Notes: a model not told the origin generated them from the sequence alone. DNA of 64,000 nt from Kibdelosporangium sp. MJ126-NF4 (GCF_000826545.1 NZ_CDME01000007.1:1-64000), one strand, 5' to 3'; positions 24,601 through 38,304 are shown, counted from the stretch's first letter. A program made the numbers and translations.

Positions 24601-27493
24601 TGGCCAGCAGTGAATGGCCGCCCAGCACGAAGAAGTCGTCGTCCACACCGACATGGGGCACGCCGAGCACATCGGCGAACAGTCCACATAGGACCAATTC
24701 GGTCTCGGTGGCCGGTGCCCGGCCGACCGGGCCCGCCTCGGGATCGGGCAGCGCGGCCCGATCAAGCTTTCCGTTGCGGGTCAACGGGAGCGCGGCAAGC
24801 ACCACGATGGCCGACGGCACCATGTAGGCGGGAACCGCCTGCTCCGCGTGGGCGCGCAGCTTCTCGACGATACCATCGGACTCATCGGGATCCTCGGGCA
24901 CGACATACGCGACGAGACGGCCACCGCGCGACACCACCACGACTCGCTCGACAAGCGGGTACGCGCCGAGGACAGCCTCGATCTCACCGAGTTCGACACG
25001 GAAACCGCGGACCTTGACCTGATCGTCGGCCCGGCCCTCGTATTCGAAGCCGTCGGCGGTGGCACGCACGCGGTCGCCGGTGCGGTACATCCGCTCGCCC
25101 GGCGCGCCGAACGGGCAGGCGACGAACCGGCTCGCGGTGAGCCCCGGACGGCCGAGGTAGCCGCGGGCCAGCCCGGCGCCCGACACGTACAGCTCACCTG
25201 TCATCCCGGGCGGTACCGGGTGCAGCGCGTCGTCGAGGACGTGCGCCGCCAGGTCCGGCAACGGCTCACCGATGGGACTGCCCGGTCGAGCGCCATCTAG
25301 GTCGAGCCGGGTGACGTGCACCGTGGTCTCGGTGATGCCGTACATGTTGGTCAGCAGCGGCGCGTCGACGGGGTGCCGGGAGTACCACCCGGTGAGCGTG
25401 GCGGCGGCGAGCGCCTCGCCGCCGAAAACGACGTGCCGCAGCGCCAGCGGCGCGTCCGTGCCATCCCGGTCGGCCAGGTCGAGTTCGGCGAACGCTGACG
25501 GCGTCTGGTTGAGCATGGTGACCTGTTCGGACGCCAGCAGCGCGCGCAACGCCCGTGCGTCGCGCGAAACCTCTCGCGGGACGACGACCAGCCTGCCGCC
25601 GTGCAGCAGCGCGCCGAACAGTTCCCAGACGGAGAAGTCGAAAGCGTAGGAGTGGAACAAGGTCCACACCTCGTCGGGGCCGAAGTCGAAGTGGCGGAAC
25701 AACCGCGCCACGGCGCCGTGCGCGATCACCACTCCCTTGGGTGTTCCGGTGGACCCTGAGGTGAAGATCACGTACGCGGGGTGCGCGGATCGCAGCCGCA
25801 CCAACGGCGCGTGCACCGGGTACCCGTCGGCCCGCACGTCGGCGGTGGTGTCGATAGTGGTGACCGGGCGGGCGTCCGCCACCATCGTGGCGACCCGCGC
25901 GGGCGGTGTTTGTTCGTCGATCGGCAGGTACGCGGCGCCGGACTTGAGCACGGCGAGGATGGCGACGACCTGCTCGACCGAGCGTGGCAGCACGAGCGCG
26001 ACCAGCCGCTCCGGCGCGGCTCCGCGTTCGATCAGCTTGTGGGCCAACCGGTTTGCCCACTCGTCGAGCTCGCGGTAGGTCAGCCGTTGGCCCGTGTGCA
26101 CGACGGCGGTGGCGTCCGGGGTGCGGTCCACTTGGGCGGCGAACAGCGCGGGCAGGGTTGTGGTGTCCGGCAATGGTGTGATGATGGGCACGGCCTGCGG
26201 AGGCGCGGTGGACAGACCGGTGGCGCCGATCGGGGCGTCGGGATTTATGAGCAGGGAGGCCAGGAATCCGGTGAATCCCGCACGCAGGGCGGCGACTTCG
26301 TCGGCGGTGTGGGCCAACGGGTTGCCCTCGAAGGCGATCCGCAGCGCGCCCGGGTCGGCCGCTCCGCCGACGGTGATCATCAGGTCGTCGACCGGGCCGC
26401 TGGACCCGGGGTGGATCCGCGCCGGGTGTGGCCCGAAGCACAGTTCCCGGTCGACCGGGAGGATGTTGACCGCGGGGCCGAACAGCCGCCGGGTCTGCGT
26501 CGGGACACCCACCGCGGCGCGCACGTCCTCGCCGCGGAAACGTTGGTGGCGCACCAGTGCGCTGAGTTCACCGCGCACCTGGCGGGCCAGGTCGCCGAAA
26601 GTCTGGTCGGGACGAACCGAGATCCGCAGCGGCAGCACGTTGGACGCCATGCCCGGCGTGGACTGACCGAGCGCGCCGCGCCTCCCGGTAACCGGAAAAC
26701 CGAGCACGAGCTCGCGGACACCGCGACGGCGGGCCAGATACGCACTTACGGCGGCGGTGAGCACCGTGGCTCTGGTGGTGCGCATGCCATCGGCCACCGC
26801 GTCAAGCCGGGCGACGATCTGCGGATCCAGCACCGAGACATCGCGGACCGCCTCGGCCCACGACGCCACCCGACGGTCAGGCAGGGCGAGCAGGTCGGGG
26901 TCGTCGGCGAAGCGCTGCCGCCAGTACTCGCGATCCCGTTCGTACTGCGGGGAATCCCGGTAGGCCCGGTCGTCGGCGACGAACTCTGCCAAGGAAGCGA
27001 ATCCGGTCGGCGGCGGCTCCGCTCCGGCGACGAGCGCGGTGTAGGTGTCGGCGATCTTGCCGACAAGCAAACCGAATGCGAACGCGTCGAGGACAATGTG
27101 ATGCCCCCGCAACGAGAACAGGTACGCGTCCGGCGCCGTCCGCACCAGCGCGACGGCAAACATGGGACCATCGGTCAAATCCACCGAACGGGCGAGTTCC
27201 GCGCGCATCCAGTCGAACGCCTCGGCCTCTGTGGACTCCTGATAGCGCAACCCATACCACACCGGCGGGTGCGAACGCTGTTCGAGTTCACCATCCACAG
27301 TGGATACGAACCTGACGTGCAGTGCCTGCGCCGCGTCAAGGACGTACCGGGCGGCGCGTTCGAACAGCGCGACGTCGAGCTCGCCGCGGATCTCCACATG
27401 CCCGCTGACCGCGAAGACGGCGCTGTCGCCCACCAGGCGCTGCGCGAACCAAATCCCTTGCTGCGCAGCGGACAACGGCAAGCCAGCACGCAT
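9614..27493 (-). CDS. five-module NRPS: C-A-T, C-A(N-MT)-T, C-A-T, C-A-T, C-A-T-E
   Basis: A 5959-residue megasynthetase. Carrier serines are Ser961, Ser2348, Ser3389 and Ser4412 (all GGHSLLA), and Ser5450 (GGDSIGS, the form seen before E domains). Module 1 starts with a C domain (GHHIVLDAF) that would acylate with the PKS-bound chain; its A-domain code D-F-W-N-V-G-M-V-H-K matches Thr. Module 2 (D-A-W-T-V-A-G-V-A-K, aromatic-like) has an N-methyltransferase inserted at about 1895-2250 with SAM motif VLELGVGTG. Module 3 reads D-L-T-K-L-A-V-V-S-K and module 4 D-A-C-M-L-G-A-V-C-K, both unassigned. Module 5 reads D-I-Y-H-L-G-L-L-C-K, a 4-hydroxyphenylglycine code, and ends in an E domain ([21 protein letters not shown]). 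The start is ATG 27493 with AGGGGGAG seven bases upstream, rather than the TTG at 27499. Confidence 0.96.
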   Translation of the reverse strand: MRAGLPLSAAQQGIWFAQRLVGDSAVFAVSGHVEIRGELDVALFERAARYVLDAAQALHVRFVSTVDGELEQRSHPPVWYGLRYQESTEAEAFDWMRAELARSVDLTDGPMFAVALVRTAPDAYLFSLRGHHIVLDAFAFGLLVGKIADTYTALVAGAEPPPTGFASLAEFVADDRAYRDSPQYERDREYWRQRFADDPDLLALPDRRVASWAEAVRDVSVLDPQIVARLDAVADGMRTTRATVLTAAVSAYLARRRGVRELVLGFPVTGRRGALGQSTPGMASNVLPLRISVRPDQTFGDLARQVRGELSALVRHQRFRGEDVRAAVGVPTQTRRLFGPAVNILPVDRELCFGPHPARIHPGSSGPVDDLMITVGGAADPGALRIAFEGNPLAHTADEVAALRAGFTGFLASLLINPDAPIGATGLSTAPPQAVPIITPLPDTTTLPALFAAQVDRTPDATAVVHTGQRLTYRELDEWANRLAHKLIERGAAPERLVALVLPRSVEQVVAILAVLKSGAAYLPIDEQTPPARVATMVADARPVTTIDTTADVRADGYPVHAPLVRLRSAHPAYVIFTSGSTGTPKGVVIAHGAVARLFRHFDFGPDEVWTLFHSYAFDFSVWELFGALLHGGRLVVVPREVSRDARALRALLASEQVTMLNQTPSAFAELDLADRDGTDAPLALRHVVFGGEALAAATLTGWYSRHPVDAPLLTNMYGITETTVHVTRLDLDGARPGSPIGEPLPDLAAHVLDDALHPVPPGMTGELYVSGAGLARGYLGRPGLTASRFVACPFGAPGERMYRTGDRVRATADGFEYEGRADDQVKVRGFRVELGEIEAVLGAYPLVERVVVVSRGGRLVAYVVPEDPDESDGIVEKLRAHAEQAVPAYMVPSAIVVLAALPLTRNGKLDRAALPDPEAGPVGRAPATETELVLCGLFADVLGVPHVGVDDDFFVLGGHSLLATRLLGRIKAELGAEVGLDVVFDHPTPASLAARLGGARAAVAAPRPMPRPQRVPLSFAQRRLWFLERVESTGSAYHIPLAVHLTGELDVAALRAALGDVVARHETLRTVFAENESEPWQRVLPTAAVEMAVIAATEDDLDERMRAAVTAQFDLTSEPPLRAALYVVEPGDAVLLLVLHHIAGDGWSLVPLARDLSAAYAARLAGRPPRLPELPVQYVDHTLWQRELLGDESDPDSLAGRQLAHWTAALDGLPEEIRLPVDHVRPRTAAHRGGVVPIPFDADLHRALLDLGRAHRATVFMVLHAGLTALLTRFGAGHDIPVGTAVAGRGERELDDLVGFFVNTLVLRTDTAGDPTFAELLDRVRERDLAAFARQTFPFERLVEVLNPGRKAHRQPLFQVFLVLQNNQEAKLDLPGLRSRVRQVHPGGAKFDLSFSFTELWDADGAPAGLTGYAEYSAELFEPETVRRLTEALRALLTAAVAAPDRRLGEFDLLGPADTARVLREWNDTGPATPIGTIPGLFEAQVRRTPDWPAVRCDGVELTYAELDATANRLARALIARGTGPEDLVALRLPRSINLVVAMLAVLKAGAAYLPIDPDYPAERVAAMVEDAQPSLLITPVEFAELAVADHPDHSVSDDERRVPLRPQHPAYVIYTSGSTGRPKGVVVTHTGLTSLRDAHQRSGFGPRERVLQFASASFDAALWEFCALLSGACLVAATSERVRPGSPLAALVAEEGITHLTVPPGALEVMSPDDLPSVRAIVVAGEAVTGAVVDAWSPGRHFVNGYGPTETTVAAAVSEPLSGAGRPPIGRPLAGLRAYVLDERLRPLPIGVPGELYVAGAGLARGYLGRPALTTERFVACPFDEPGQRMYRTGDLARWRADGVLEFAGRADDQVKVRGHRVEPGEVEAALAARPGVGGAAVVAREGALVAYVVPDKTAATTVGDDLVGDWTTVIDDQYTAPDVAPLGTDFGGWTDSIDGTPIPLDEMRAWREAAVERIRALNPRRVLELGVGTGLVLSEVAPWCAEYWGTDLSAPVIDTLRTQVERDERLCDRVRLLAQPAHVFDDLPRGHFDVIVLNSVVQYFPDLDYLDRVVRGAAELLADGGALYLGDVRNLRLLRHLRERVQRARVDAGVDAERLARLVDHDVLTEHELLVDPDYFTGLDALFPTVDIRLKRGRDRNELSDYRYEVVLSRAPAPDLAAVTEMEWDGDLGVVAGELRITGVPNARLGGDAPHPEDFHELAHRLGMRALVTWSGDAALDIVFTTDQAPVLSRVYRAAGIRGPLANDPKRARLAATLPAELRSALSRTLPAYLVPSVFVVLDAFPLTPNGKVDRRALPVADWGPVTGRGPRDAREEVLCGLFADVLGVARVSIDDDFFTLGGHSLLATRLVARCRAELGVEIPLASVFETPTVAGLVADLAAADTARPPLRPWTRPARIPLSSAQRRLWFLDRLQGGGAVYAMPIVLRLRGDLDIDALRAALADLLERHESLRTAFVDHDGEPAQEVRPAVVDLPVSDVTEDVLGERVRAAITAGFDLGTGPVRVELFRLGPADHVLALLVHHSAGDGWSMAPLARDLSVAYAARRDGQAPEWTPLPVQYADYALWQRELLGDEDRPDSLARRQLDHWTTTLAELPAELPLPTDRPRPASASHRGGRVPVEWDARLHAEITALAKQTRTTPFMVVHAALAALLSGIGAGTDIPVGTPVAGRVDEALDDLVGFFTNTLVLRTDTSGVPTFRALLDRVRETDLAAFAHQDVPFERLVEVLNPPRSLARHPLFQVLLTFQNTPEPALRLPGLTARLERLDLDTAKFDLSLNLRERHDGGGLAGIVGYLEYSADLFDHGTVETLTRRLHRLLTAVLAEPDVPVAVVDLLDLSEQDRLRRWNDTTAPVPAVTVPDLLAAQAARTPDAVALRHGAETVTYRDLHCRARAVAAQVIAAGVGPEDLVAVSLPPSPALLVALLGVLEAGAAYVPVDPGYPAERIELLLRDTRPALMVTGSDAPVELVPDVRPTLVVTERDTPGDSDAPLTRRRPLRPEHPAYVIHTSGSTGGPKGVVVEHRGLVNYLTWAASSYPSARGTTLLHSSVSFDLTVTALFVPLVAGGTVVIGALSDDADPPVPAPSLLKATPSHLPSLEALPTTFSPTEDLLLAGEALSGDALATWRRNHPDVVVRNVYGPTETTVSATEYRLEPGADLPRGTVPIGLPLANTRAHVLGPGLRPVPPGVVGELYLAGHGVARGYLHRPGLTAARFVADPFGAPGARMYRTGDLVRRRTDGVLEFAGRADDQVKVRGHRVEPGEIAAALRERPDVDRCVVVVREDKPGDRRLVAYATPSTVDISELRAHAAATLPAHLVPSAFVTLDTLPLTPNGKIDRTALPAPIREAVADERELTQHEQVLRTLFAEVLGVEPGVDDDFFALGGHSLLATRVVSRIRAELGVEVPLGALFNAPTVAGMATRLSSGERVRPAVRPVEPRPSLPPLSYAQRRLWFLDRLRAGGTYTMPAALRLTGTLDVAALRAALQDVVGRHEPLRTTFPDRDGEPYQALLADPEVELSVRDGSVADLPALIAAESAAFDLSTDIPLRARLVRLAADEHVLVLVLHHIAADGWSTAPLARDLVNAYSARIAGSAPQWTPLPVSYVDYTLWQHELLGPGGIAADQEAYWARTLAGLPGEITLPADRIRPAVASHRGGQVPLSWDALVHQRLREVARETGTTVFMVVHAAVAALLTGLGAGTDIPIGTPIAGRVDAALDDLVGFFTNTLVLRTDTSGAVSFRELLTRVRTADLAAYAHQDVPFERVVEIVNPARSQARHPLFQVLLAFQNDQGPGLELPGLSLRAEPVELDQARFDLSFGLRERADAVEGILEYSADLFDRATAERLAARFAALLRAVLAEPDRPITRGDLLLPGEQPGWHGASVEPATLPAMFAEQVARTPHALAVIHDDGNRTYAELDDASTRVAQLLAARGAGPEVVVALAIPRSPELIVAALGVLKAGAAYLALDLDLPAARTGFLLDDAAPLGVLTVAGAADRLPEGITRWRLDDPALSDDVPVSGPLVDHPAYVVYTSGSTGTPKGVLVTHRGLAGLAAAHRETLGVDTGARLLQFASLSFDASACELATALTSGAALVVAKPEQRAGEEFVRFVTRHAVTHAMLPPAFVATLDPARWPSLRGLLTGGETCPPDVVAAWSDRVTMLNAYGPTETTVCATLSEPLSGPVVAPLGSPISGARVYVLGSGLRPVPPGVVGELYVAGAGLARGYLDRGALTAERFVADPFGPPGSRMYRTGDLARRGADGELEFAGRADDQVKLRGFRIELGEVEAVLGKHSGVARCAVIVREDRPGDRRLVGYVIAEPGGGVDVGELRTHMADTLPAYAVPSAIVLVPDIPLTANGKVDRERLPAPEAGPVRRAPSTWREEVLCGLFAEVLGLAQVGVDDGFFDLGGHSLLATRLVNRARTELGVEIPLSAVFDHPTVAGLLAETTAPARPPLVARERPALPPLSSAQRRMWFLERLSEDRAVYAMPVPLRLVGELDRAALRAALRDVLTRHEALRTVFAERDGTVGQLVLDPTEVDLPVYPVTEDALHERLRAEATAPFDLTARIPLRAALFELTPTDHVLLLSVHHSAADGWSMAPLITDLADAYTARVHGHAPDWAPLPVQYIDYTLWQRDLLGDESTSDSVAAGQAAYWRAALDGSPVELVLPVDRTRPAVSGHHGGRLPLAWAPEVREGVAELAARTGTSPFMVVHAALAAVLTRFGGGEDIPIGTPVAGRLDEAVDGLVGSFANTLVLRLDTSGDPSFTELLTRARAVDLGAFAHQDLPFERLVELLNPVRSTARHPLFQVLLAFQNTPEPEAELPGLTVRPVPFDTGVAKFDLAFSLRENTDGIGGMVEYSAELFDQATIESIVDSLELVLRAVVADPDQSIGRIDLGGGPAEGPGIVHTGDRDVAAVFAAVAVARADAVAVRSGEQTLTYAELDARANQVAHRLSQLGVGPEQRVAVLLDRGLDLIATLLGVLKAGAAYLPLHPGHPPERMRRIVADAAAGVLVTDSAWRRRGVPPVARVLVVDEEDLSTLPDTAPGMPVAGDALAYVMHTSGSTGEPKGIAISHSALLDLALDPGWDRGPGDRVLMHAPYAFDISDYEIWVPLLTGGEIVLAPPGELDLAELKRIIVDAGVTAVHFTAGLFAAVAADLADALGGVREVLTGGDIVPVAPVEALLRACPHLVVRHLYGPTEITLCATAHRVAATDRLGERVPLGGPTAGTRLHVLDRGLLPVPPGAVGELYIGGTGLARGYLDRSGLTAERFVADPSGPPGARMYRTGDLVRRRGGLLEFVGRADDQVKVRGFRVEPGEVETVLGRHPAVAACAVVVREDRPGERRLVGYVVPGPSGVDITALREHLSGVLPDYLVPATLVEIGELPLTGNGKLDRAALPAPSRPTGATRVPGGPAEELLCRIIGEVLGFAPDEPVDPDATFFALGGDSIGSVQLVSKARAAGLLLAPKDVFQLGSAARLAVAATAVPQDEAGPEDGVGDVPLTPVLLDVLARGPLPADLHQSVLLQAPAGLTTDALVAALRTLVDHHDLLRSRFTDGVLTVDPPGTVPVDELLRRVAGIGPEVITTAARDAVADLDPASGVVLRAVWFDAGLTTPGRLLLVVHHVAVDAVSWSVLIEDLRAAAGAGNLTPVSATFRRWATALTAHARTVHTELDHWRRVLADPPPQYGRRRVAAGDNAADTETVRITLSANDTAAITRTLPQLYGVGVDDILLTALAVAVREWAGEGPVIVDVEGHGRNEPVGGVDPHRAVGWFTTVHPVRLDPGPYGVPDPGQVLKAVKEQLRATPGHGLGYGLLRHLNPDTAPLLAAHPDPEIGFNYAGRVGQAATGDWAMAGEAGELAATPTGPLRHVLEATALTWAGGAEPRLRLALTWPPRLIDTDRAHFLAQLWEQSLKTLARHAGETGAGGATPSDFVLLELDQDDIDQLERELAEEGTP

Positions 27494-27757
27494 CGACAAA
27501 CTCCCCCTGCTCCCCCATGTGCACGCTCACGGCGACTGCGCGGCGCGGCACCCGTAGACACCCCAGCGTCTTCTTCCACCCTCGTGACAACCCTAAGCAT
27601 CTCGATGTCGCGAAAACAAGGCCCGAGTGGAACCTCTGGGAGCGTGTACAGTCGGTCCCGGAAGTTGCCGAGCGGGCTCCTGGGGGATCACGAAAACGGC
27701 CGCCGTACTCGTGCGCCCTGTCCCAGGCTGTCCGCGACCCGAACGAAGGGCGTCCTG
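27494..27757. promoter_or_regulatory. divergent promoter region between the two biosynthetic operons
   Basis: A 264-bp gene-free gap separates the leftward NRPS operon from the rightward FAAL-PKS-Hpg operon, so both promoters must lie here. Both flanking genes have clear ribosome-binding sites (AGGGGGAG for the NRPS, GAAGG for the FAAL). I find no consensus -35/-10 pair. A possible rightward -10 is TACAGT at 27647-27652. The element CGAAAAC occurs at 27611-27617 and 27691-27697, 80 bp apart. The AfsR-type or TetR regulators encoded to the right are candidate controllers, which is inference only. Confidence 0.6.
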
Positions 27758-29484
27758 GTGGCGAACCTCCCTGGGCAGAACCGGACTGTCGCCGAGGCGG
27801 TACGGGCACACGCCGCGCGTGACCCGCTGGCCCGCGCGTTCGGCTTTGTCGACTACGACACAGGTTCCGACACCGAGTGGTTCACCTACGGCGATCTCGA
27901 CACGCGCGCGAGGGCGGTCGCGGCCAGGCTGGCCGAAGATCTCTCGCCGGGCGACCGGGCGCTGATCCTTTTGCCGTCTGGCCTGGACTACGTGGTGGCG
28001 TTCCTGGGTTGCCGCTACGCCGGAGTGGTCGCCGTACCGGCGTTTCCCCCGGAAGCACACCGCCGTCACGACCGTCTGGACGGGATGGCCGCCGACGCCT
28101 CGGCCGCCGCCGTGCTCACGTCCACCGCACGGTTGAGTGCTGTGCGTGCATGGGCCGACATGTATCCGGAACCTCTGCCACCACTGGTGTCGACCGTCGA
28201 CAATGTCCCGCTCGACCTGGCGCGGGACTGGCGTGAACCGCCGGTCGACGACGGCCCTGCCTACCTGCAGTACACATCGGGCTCCACCGGCACACCGCGC
28301 GGTGTCCGCGTCTCCGACGCCAACCTGCTCGTCCAATCGGCCCAACTGGCCGAGGCGTACCAACTGGACTCCGACGACGTCGTGGTGAGCTGGCTACCGC
28401 TGTTCCATGACTTCGGTCTCATCGCGATGACCGTCGTGCCACTGGTGCTCGGCGCCGCGACCGTCCACATGTCACCGATGTCGTTCCTGGCCGACCCGGC
28501 CCGGTGGCTGCGCCTGGCCACCGAACACCGCGCAACCCTCATGGGCGCCCCGAATTTCGGCTACGAGCTGTGCGTCGAACGCGCCGCCGACACCCAGGGC
28601 CTTGACCTGTCGGGCATTCGGGTGTTGATGAACGGCGCCGAGCCCGTGCGGGGCGCGACCGTCACCGCCTTCGACGAGGCGTTCGCCCGGCACGGACTGC
28701 GGCCGGGCACCACCCGGCCCGCCTACGGGCTCGCCGAGGCCACTCTCGTGATCAGCACCAAGGACACGATCGCGCCGGTTCCCGCGCTGACAGTCGACCG
28801 GGAGGCGTTGGGCGCGGGCAAAGTACTCGTCGTCGACCCGGGCTCGCCGGGTGCAGCGGACGTGGTCTGCTGCGGGACTCCGGTCACCGACATGGACATC
28901 AGGATCGTCGACCCGGCCACCGCCACGGAGTCCGCCGAGGACGAGGTCGGCGAGGTGTGGGTACGCGGCCCGATCATCGCCGACGGCTACCACGGCCACC
29001 GCTCCGCCACGGCGGAAACGTTCGGCGCCGTGATCGTCAAACCCGGGCTCGCCGACACGGGCGAAGGCCCGTTCCTGCGCACCGGCGACCTCGGTTTCCT
29101 CAACGGTGGGGCCGTCTACGTCGCGGGCAGGCTCAAGGACCTGGTCATCGTCGACGGCCGCAACCACCACCCGCAGGACGTCGAGTCCACCGTCGAGCGC
29201 GCGTTCGGCGACCGCGGTGTGGAGACGGCGATCGCCTTCGGTGTCGACGTCGACGATCGGGAACATCTCGTGGTCGTCGTGGAACTCGACCACACCACCC
29301 GACGCGGAACGCTGGACGAGCTGACGGCCGGAGTACGCGCGGAGATCTCCGCCGAACACGGCGTCGGCGTGCACGAGGTGGTGTTCGTACGGCGCCGCAC
29401 CGCGCCGAGGACCACCAGCGGCAAGATCCAGCGCCGGGACTGCCGTGCCCGCTACCTCGCCGGTGAGCTGCGTGTGGTGACCGC

Positions 29485-29488
<4 letters not shown>
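27758..29488 (+). CDS. fatty acyl-AMP ligase (FAAL)
   Basis: A 576-residue member of the ANL superfamily in its FAAL branch. It shows the P-loop [11 protein letters not shown], the FAAL-type WLPLFHDFGLI, YGLAEATL, RTGDLGF, and C-terminal VDGRNHHPQDVE and TTSGKIQRR with the late lysine. FAALs activate free fatty acids as acyl-AMP and pass them to an acyl carrier protein rather than to CoA. The obvious acceptor is the N-terminal ACP of the PKS encoded next, whose GTG overlaps this gene's stop as GTGA. The start GTG 27758 has GAAGG about nine bases upstream; the much longer in-frame ORF upstream is antisense to the NRPS and is not real. Chain length cannot be read from sequence. Confidence 0.94.
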
Positions 29489-32981
<3,493 letters not shown>

Positions 32982-32985
<4 letters not shown>

Positions 32986-33713
32986 CCCGCGACCTGTGGC
33001 TGCACGACTTCGGCCAGTCCCCACGCGCCCACCTGCCCCGCCTGGTGTGCTTTCCGCACGCGGGCGGCAGCGCGGGAACCTACGCGGCGTGGGCTCCGGT
33101 GTTCGCCGAGACCACGCCGGTACTGGCGGTGCGGCCGCCAGGTCGGGAGGAACGCTGGCGCGAACACCCGCGTGGAGTGCGTGAGGTGGCCGCCGCGGTC
33201 GCCGACGTGCTGCTCGCCGACCGGGCACCAACTATCCTTTTCGGACACAGCATGGGTGCGCTCGTCGCGTGGGAGACAGCGGTGCTGTTGCGTGACGCCG
33301 CCCCACTGGCAGTGGTGGTGTCCGGGACGGCAGCGCCGCACATCACGCCGACACGGCCGTCGGTGCGGCCGATGACCGACGACGACCTCGTCGATTTCCT
33401 CACCGGGATCGGCGGCATCGGGCAGGCGCACCTGCGACACCCGAGGCTGCTGGCCGACGTCCTGCCCGGCATCCGCGCCGACCTGGTGGCGTGTGACGAC
33501 TACCGGCATACCGGCGAACCGTTGCCGGTCCCGTTGGTGGCGTTCGGCGGCGACGCCGACCCGTTGGTCACCAGCGGCGAGCTGGACGCGTGGACCGAAC
33601 TGTCCACTGTGGGCACGACCAGGCACACCCTGCCCGGCGGCCACTTCCACCACATCGACCACCCGGACCGTTTCCTGCACCGCCTGGCGGAAGAACTGGA
33701 GCAGTACCGATGA
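32982..33713 (+). CDS. type II thioesterase (editing hydrolase)
   Basis: A 243-residue alpha/beta hydrolase of the GrsT/RifR type. The nucleophile is Ser90 in FGHSMGALVAWE, preceded by the family motif LVCFPHAGGSAG near the N-terminus. The acid is in GGDADPLV and the catalytic His in PGGHFHH. Such enzymes hydrolyse misprimed or stalled acyl groups from carrier domains of PKS and NRPS. The ATG overlaps the PKS stop (ATGA), and the stop overlaps the HmaS start, so it is translated as part of a coupled series. Nothing unusual is seen. Confidence 0.95.
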
Positions 33714-34741
33714 ACACCGGCCTCGACCACGTGTGCTACCACGTCACCGACGTCCACGCGACCGCCGCCGCCCTCGAACGCGGCTACGGCTTCACCGTCT
33801 ACGCCGAACGCACGGACAGCTCGGCCACCTCGGTCTGCGTCGGCCGCGACCGTGTCCGCCTTGTCCTCACACAGGCCCACGCCGAGGACCACCCGGCCGC
33901 CGTCTACACCACCCGCCACGGTGACGGCATCGCCGACATCGCACTGTCGGTCCCCGACGCGGCCGCCGCCTTCGAGCACGCCGTCGCCCGTGGCGCGCGA
34001 CCGATCGCAGGCCCGGCCTCCGCCGACGGCGTCACCACCGCCGCCATCGAGGGCTTCGGCGACGTCGTCCACACCTTTGTCGAACGCTCGGCGGACGTGG
34101 ACGGGCGGCACCTGCCCGGGTTCACCGCACGCCCCGGCACGGGTGCCGGGGCAGGCATGGGCCTGTCCGAAGTGGACCACCTGGCGGTGTGCCTCGAAGC
34201 CGGGACGCTCAAGGACACGGTCGAGTTCTACCGGCAGGTACTGGGCTTCCACGTCGTGTTCGCCGAACGGATCCTGGTCGGCACCCAGGCGATGAACTCC
34301 GAGGTCGTCCGCAACTCCGCCGGTGACGTCACGCTGACCCTGATCGAACCGGACACCGATCTCGACCCCGGCCAGATCGACACGTTCCTCAAGGACCACG
34401 GCGGTTCCGGCGTCCAGCACATCGCCTTCGCCAGCGCGGACATCGTCCGGTCGGTCACCCTCATGCGCGACGCCGACGTCGAGTTCCTCACCACACCCGA
34501 GTCCTACTACCGCGCGCTGCCCGCTCGGCTGCCCGCCAGTCGCCACGACGTCGACACCCTCAACGCCCTCAACATCCTCGGCGACGAGGACCACGCCGGT
34601 CAGCTGTTCCAGATCTTCACCCGGTCCGTGCATCCCCGGGCCACCCTCTTCTTCGAGGTGATCGAACGAGCCGGTGCCCAACTCTTCGGCAGCGGCAACA
34701 TCAAGGCCCTGTACGAAGCCGTGGATCGGGTCGGCGAATAG
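33710..34741 (+). CDS. hmaS: 4-hydroxymandelate synthase
   Basis: A 343-residue non-haem Fe(II) dioxygenase of the HPPD/HmaS family. The facial triad is visible as His157 (VDHLAVC), His237 (GVQHIAF) and Glu316 (FFEVIERAG). HmaS converts 4-hydroxyphenylpyruvate to 4-hydroxymandelate, the first dedicated step to 4-hydroxyphenylglycine. HPPD, which makes homogentisate, has the same fold; the assignment to HmaS rests mainly on the adjacent Hmo and HpgT genes and on the Hpg-specific A domain in the NRPS. The start ATG overlaps the thioesterase stop (ATGA). A longer ORF start at 33590 lies inside the thioesterase and is rejected. Confidence 0.93.
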   Translation: MNTGLDHVCYHVTDVHATAAALERGYGFTVYAERTDSSATSVCVGRDRVRLVLTQAHAEDHPAAVYTTRHGDGIADIALSVPDAAAAFEHAVARGARPIAGPASADGVTTAAIEGFGDVVHTFVERSADVDGRHLPGFTARPGTGAGAGMGLSEVDHLAVCLEAGTLKDTVEFYRQVLGFHVVFAERILVGTQAMNSEVVRNSAGDVTLTLIEPDTDLDPGQIDTFLKDHGGSGVQHIAFASADIVRSVTLMRDADVEFLTTPESYYRALPARLPASRHDVDTLNALNILGDEDHAGQLFQIFTRSVHPRATLFFEVIERAGAQLFGSGNIKALYEAVDRVGE

Positions 34742-34743
34742 CC

Positions 34744-35832
34744 ATGGCAGCGTCCGGAACTCCGTTGTGCCTGGCCGACATCGAACAGCTCGCCGCCGCT
34801 GCCCTTTCCCGTGAGGTCCGGGATTTCGTCGACGGCGGCAGCGGGGACGAACGGGCCCTCGCGCGCAACCGGACGGCGCTCGACGACATCACGGTTCTGC
34901 CCCGAGTTCTGGCAGGCGTGCAGGACTGTCGCATGTCGACTGAGCTCGTCGGCACCCCTGCGTCGATGCCCGTGGCGGTGGCGCCGATGGCGTACCAGAA
35001 GCTGATGCATCCCGGCGGTGAACGGGAAGCCGCCGACGCCGCGGCACAGGCCGGAGTTCCCTTCGTGCTCAGCACGATGAGCAGTTGCCCGGTCGAGGAA
35101 GTCGCCGACTCCGGTGCGGCGCTGTGGTTCCAGGTCTACTGGCTGACCGACCGCGACCGACTCGCCGACCTGGTGCGCCGGGCCGAGGGCGCGGGCTGCC
35201 GGGCGATCATGGCCACTGTGGACGTTCCAGTGCTGGGTTCACGCCGCCGCGACGAACGCAACGAGTTCGTCCTTCCCGAGTCCGTGGCGCCCGTGCACCT
35301 GGCCGATGCCAACCAGGCTCGCACGCGGGTCGCCGCCGGGTCGGCCATCGCGGCGCACACGAACTCGATCTCCCGCCAGGCACAGGACTGGTCGGACATC
35401 GAGTGGCTGCGTGGCGTGACGCGGCTGCCGATCGTCCTCAAGGGAGTTCTCGACCCACGGGACGCGCGGCGAGCGGTGGAGTCCGGAGTGGACGCGGTGG
35501 TTGTCTCCAACCACGGTGGCCGCCAGTTCGACGGCGCACCCGCCAGTGTCGAGGCGCTACCGGCTGTCGTGGAGGCGGTGGCCGGTGGCTGTGAAGTGCT
35601 GCTGGACAGCGGCATCCGCTCGGGGATCGACGTCCTGCGCGCGCTCGTTCTCGGGGCCAGTGGTGTCCTGGTCGGCCGCCCGGTGTTGTGGGGGCTTGCC
35701 TGGGACGGCGCGGCCGGGGTCGGCAGCGTCCTGTCGGCAATGCGGCGGGAACTGGCCGAGGCACTGGTCCTGACCGGCTGCGAAAGCCTTGCGCGGGCTC
35801 GTGAACTGCGAACATTCCAGGGGAGACGATGA
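34744..35832 (+). CDS. hmo: 4-hydroxymandelate oxidase
   Basis: A 362-residue FMN-dependent alpha-hydroxy acid oxidase of the glycolate oxidase/mandelate dehydrogenase family. The catalytic His257 lies in the SNHGGRQFDG motif with the substrate-binding Arg260 next to it. Other marks are VAPMAYQKL near the FMN site, ATVDVPVLGSRRRDERN, and the phosphate-binding LDSGIRSGIDVLRAL. It oxidises 4-hydroxymandelate to 4-hydroxyphenylglyoxylate, the second Hpg step. The gene starts two bases after the HmaS stop and its own stop overlaps the HpgT start (ATGA), so all three Hpg genes are coexpressed. Confidence 0.95.
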   Translation: MAASGTPLCLADIEQLAAAALSREVRDFVDGGSGDERALARNRTALDDITVLPRVLAGVQDCRMSTELVGTPASMPVAVAPMAYQKLMHPGGEREAADAAAQAGVPFVLSTMSSCPVEEVADSGAALWFQVYWLTDRDRLADLVRRAEGAGCRAIMATVDVPVLGSRRRDERNEFVLPESVAPVHLADANQARTRVAAGSAIAAHTNSISRQAQDWSDIEWLRGVTRLPIVLKGVLDPRDARRAVESGVDAVVVSNHGGRQFDGAPASVEALPAVVEAVAGGCEVLLDSGIRSGIDVLRALVLGASGVLVGRPVLWGLAWDGAAGVGSVLSAMRRELAEALVLTGCESLARARELRTFQGRR

Positions 35833-37160
35833 CTAAGTACGACCTGGTGGCCTCGCTGCTGTGCGATGCGCTGCAGGATCCGAGCCTGACCTCGATGAAC
35901 TTCCTCAACGAGGTGGCCGAGCGCTATCCGGACGCGCTGTCGTTCGCGGCGGGCAGGCCGGTCGAGACCTTCTTCGACCTGGAGCAGGTGCACGAGGACC
36001 TGCGCAGGTTCTGCGACCACCTGGAACGGACCCAGGGACGCAGCGCGGCCGACGTGCGCAGGACCGTTCTCCAGTACGGCCGCACCAAAGGGATCGTGCA
36101 CGACCTGGTCGCCCGGAACCTGGCTGTCGACGAGGGTATGACCGTGGATCCGGAGGCCATCGTGGTCACCGTGGGGTGTCAGGAGGCGATGGTCCTCGTG
36201 CTGCGCGCCCTGCGCAGGGACAGCTCGGACGTGGTGCTCGCGGTGTCGCCGACCTATGTCGGGCTGACCGGGGCCGCCCGGCTGGTGGACCTGCCGGTGA
36301 CGCCCGTTCGCAGCGGTCCCACGGGAGTCGATTTCGACGACCTGACCCGGCAGATCAGGACCGCGAGGCAAGCCGGGCAACGGCCGCGCGCGTGCTACGT
36401 GATGCCCGACTTCGCCAATCCGTCCGGGGTCAGCATGGACCTCGCCACCCGGCGACGACTCCTCGACGTCGCCGAGCAGGAGGATATTCTGCTGTTGGAG
36501 GACAATCCCTACGGCCTGTTCCACTTCGGCGACCACCGGACGCCCACGCTCAAGGCGTTGGACGACCGTCGCCGCGTGGTGTATCTCGGGTCGTTCGCCA
36601 AGTCGGCCGTTCCCGGCGCCCGAGTCGGCTATGTCGTGGCGGACCAACGAGTTCGCGACGCCAACGGGACCATCACCCTGCTGGCCGACGAACTGTCCAA
36701 GATCAAGAGCATGCTGACGGTGAACACCTCGCCGATCGCACAGGCGGTCATCGGCGGCAGGCTCCTCGCGGGCGACGGCAGCCTCGTCCCCAGCAACGAG
36801 GCCACCCGCGAGCACTACGAACGCAACGTCACCCAGATCATCGCGGGACTGGCCGCACGATTCGGCGAAGGCCCGCTGCGCGACGACGTCAGCTGGAACG
36901 TACCGGCCGGCGGTTTCTTCGTCGTGGTGACCGTTCCGTTCGACGTGGACGATCAACTCCTTGAGCAGTCCGCGAAGCGATACGGCGTGTTGTGGACGCC
37001 GATGTCGCATTTCTACGGGTCCTCCGGCGGCGAGCGCCAGCTTCGACTGTCGGCGAGCGTGGTGACACCGGAGCAGATCGAGATCGGCCTGGACCGGCTG
37101 TACGCCTTCGTCTCCGACCGCGTCCGGGCCCTGGCAGAACTGCGGCAGCCGACGGCGTAA
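35829..37160 (+). CDS. hpgT: 4-hydroxyphenylglycine aminotransferase
   Basis: A 443-residue fold-type I PLP aminotransferase of the HpgT/MocR-like subgroup. The Schiff-base lysine is Lys258 (SFAKSAVPGARVGY); DNPYGLF and PDFANPSG are the usual PLP and substrate contacts. HpgT transaminates 4-hydroxyphenylglyoxylate to L-4-hydroxyphenylglycine, commonly with Tyr as amino donor, which regenerates 4-hydroxyphenylpyruvate and closes a cycle. Its place at the end of the HmaS-Hmo-HpgT string supports the role. No prephenate dehydrogenase gene follows, unlike many Hpg clusters, so 4-hydroxyphenylpyruvate must come from elsewhere. It ends seven bases before the convergent SnoaL-like gene. Confidence 0.94.
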   Translation: MTKYDLVASLLCDALQDPSLTSMNFLNEVAERYPDALSFAAGRPVETFFDLEQVHEDLRRFCDHLERTQGRSAADVRRTVLQYGRTKGIVHDLVARNLAVDEGMTVDPEAIVVTVGCQEAMVLVLRALRRDSSDVVLAVSPTYVGLTGAARLVDLPVTPVRSGPTGVDFDDLTRQIRTARQAGQRPRACYVMPDFANPSGVSMDLATRRRLLDVAEQEDILLLEDNPYGLFHFGDHRTPTLKALDDRRRVVYLGSFAKSAVPGARVGYVVADQRVRDANGTITLLADELSKIKSMLTVNTSPIAQAVIGGRLLAGDGSLVPSNEATREHYERNVTQIIAGLAARFGEGPLRDDVSWNVPAGGFFVVVTVPFDVDDQLLEQSAKRYGVLWTPMSHFYGSSGGERQLRLSASVVTPEQIEIGLDRLYAFVSDRVRALAELRQPTA

Positions 37161-37167
37161 GCCAGGT

Positions 37168-37557
37168 TCAGCCCTGTCCGATGAACTCCGCTATCGAGAT
37201 CTGGACCGTGTTGTGGAACGCCACGATCAGCTCGCCGCGGATCAGCATCGTCTGCGACGCGGCGGTGTCCCCGGCACGCGGTCCGCCGGGCACCCGCAGC
37301 ATCGATGTGGTGTGCGCCAACACCAGGCCATCGCCGAGCTCCCGCGTGGACAGCACCTGGAACTCCAGGTGGCTGCCCTGGTAGATCGTGCCCAGGATCT
37401 GCTCGGCCGCCGTCGAGATCTCGGCACGGCCCCGGGTCAGCCGCCCGAGCACGTCGACGAAGTCCGCGTCCTCGGTGAAGCACGCCGCCCACGCGGCACC
37501 GTCGCCGTCGTTCCACGCCTGTGCCAGCCTGTCGGTGATCTTGTTCGCCATGACCAT
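37168..37557 (-). CDS. SnoaL-like / SgcJ-EcaC family small protein
   Basis: A 129-residue NTF2-fold protein. It has the family layout: an N-terminal helix with LAQAWNDGDGAAWAACF, the acidic stretch TEDADFVDVLG, then a predicted curved beta-sheet ending in LIRGELIVAFHNTV. SgcJ/EcaC-type proteins are often annotated as oxidoreductases, but no chemistry is firmly established. It is divergent from the TetR gene with 62 bp between them, so it is the likely TetR target. The ATG at 37557 has GAGG five bases upstream; ATG 37551 is an alternative. A link to the biosynthetic cluster is not demonstrated. Confidence 0.8.
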   Translation of the reverse strand: MVMANKITDRLAQAWNDGDGAAWAACFTEDADFVDVLGRLTRGRAEISTAAEQILGTIYQGSHLEFQVLSTRELGDGLVLAHTTSMLRVPGGPRAGDTAASQTMLIRGELIVAFHNTVQISIAEFIGQG

Positions 37558-37591
37558 CCCTACCTCTGATGTTAGAATTATGTACTAGAAG

Positions 37592-37608
37592 TTAGAACAA
37601 CGTTCTAA
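37592..37608. promoter_or_regulatory. TetR operator candidate: 7-3-7 inverted repeat
   Basis: TTAGAAC-AAC-GTTCTAA is a perfect 7-bp inverted repeat with a 3-base spacer, ending 11 bases before the TetR start codon. An extra half-site TTAGAAT lies at 37572-37578, exactly 20 bases (two helical turns) upstream. The local sequence is strikingly AT-rich for this genome. The position in the 62-bp divergent gap fits autoregulation of the TetR gene and repression of the SnoaL-like gene. Confidence 0.72.
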
Positions 37609-37619
37609 ACGGAGGATAC

Positions 37620-38228
37620 ATGCCAGCGGACCTGCCCGGCATCGTGCGTCTGCGAGACCGGCGAGAAGCGCTGACCCTGCGCACGATCCTCACCGCGGCA
37701 CGCACACTCTTCGCCGAGAACGGCTACGCGCGCACGTCGATCAGGGCGATCGCCGCGCACGCGGGCGTCGCTCCCCAGACCCTCTACGCGCACTTCGGCT
37801 CCAAAGCCGGTGTGCTGACCGGCCTGGTCGACCTGCTCGACGACGAAGCCGGTATCCTTGACCTGCTCGAACAGACCGCCGACGTGACCGACCCCGAGCA
37901 ACTGCTCGGCGTATTCGCCCGAATCACCCGCCAGGTACGGGAACGCTGCGGCGACATCGTGACCATCCTGCGTTCGGGCGCGGCGGTCAGTCCCGACATC
38001 GCCGCCACCCAAGCCGAAGGCCAGCGCCGACACCGCCTCGGCGCGGAGATGTTCCTCGAGCGCATCCGCAGCACCGGCCGCCCAGTCGTCCCGCGAGCCG
38101 TCGACATCGTGGTAGCCCTGACGAGCGTTGACGTGCACGACAGCCTTGTCGTGGACGCGGGCTGGTCCTACGACGACTACGAGAACTGGCTCACAGACAC
38201 GCTCGTCACCACGCTGCTGCCCCAGTGA
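37620..38228 (+). CDS. TetR family transcriptional regulator
   Basis: A 202-residue regulator. The N-terminal helix-turn-helix spans about residues 20-65 (TILTAARTLFAENGYARTSIRAIA..., then GVAPQTLYAHFGSK). The C-terminal ligand domain is typical in length and carries no recognisable ligand motif. The ATG at 37620 has a strong GGAGG at 37611-37615. It most likely binds the inverted repeat just upstream and controls itself and the divergent SnoaL-like gene. Any effect on the adjacent NRPS cluster is speculation. The gene is followed by a 0.9-kb gene-free region that holds a large inverted repeat. Confidence 0.92.
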   Translation: MPADLPGIVRLRDRREALTLRTILTAARTLFAENGYARTSIRAIAAHAGVAPQTLYAHFGSKAGVLTGLVDLLDDEAGILDLLEQTADVTDPEQLLGVFARITRQVRERCGDIVTILRSGAAVSPDIAATQAEGQRRHRLGAEMFLERIRSTGRPVVPRAVDIVVALTSVDVHDSLVVDAGWSYDDYENWLTDTLVTTLLPQ

Positions 38229-38304
38229 ATCTCTGCAAGTCCGCTGCAAGCCACGTTCAGTAGCGTCATGACGGCTCAACGGCACCCACCCAGCTCCAGA
38301 CCCA

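Noticed and set aside
27611..27697. CGAAAAC pair as an AfsR/SARP binding site
   Set aside because: The copies are 80 bp apart rather than at the 11- or 22-bp spacing of SARP boxes and are not placed before a clear -10; kept only as a note.
25781..27757. In-frame extension of the FAAL ORF upstream to 25781
   Set aside because: The extension runs antisense to the NRPS start and the promoter region; the FAAL family start and a GAAGG site fit GTG 27758.
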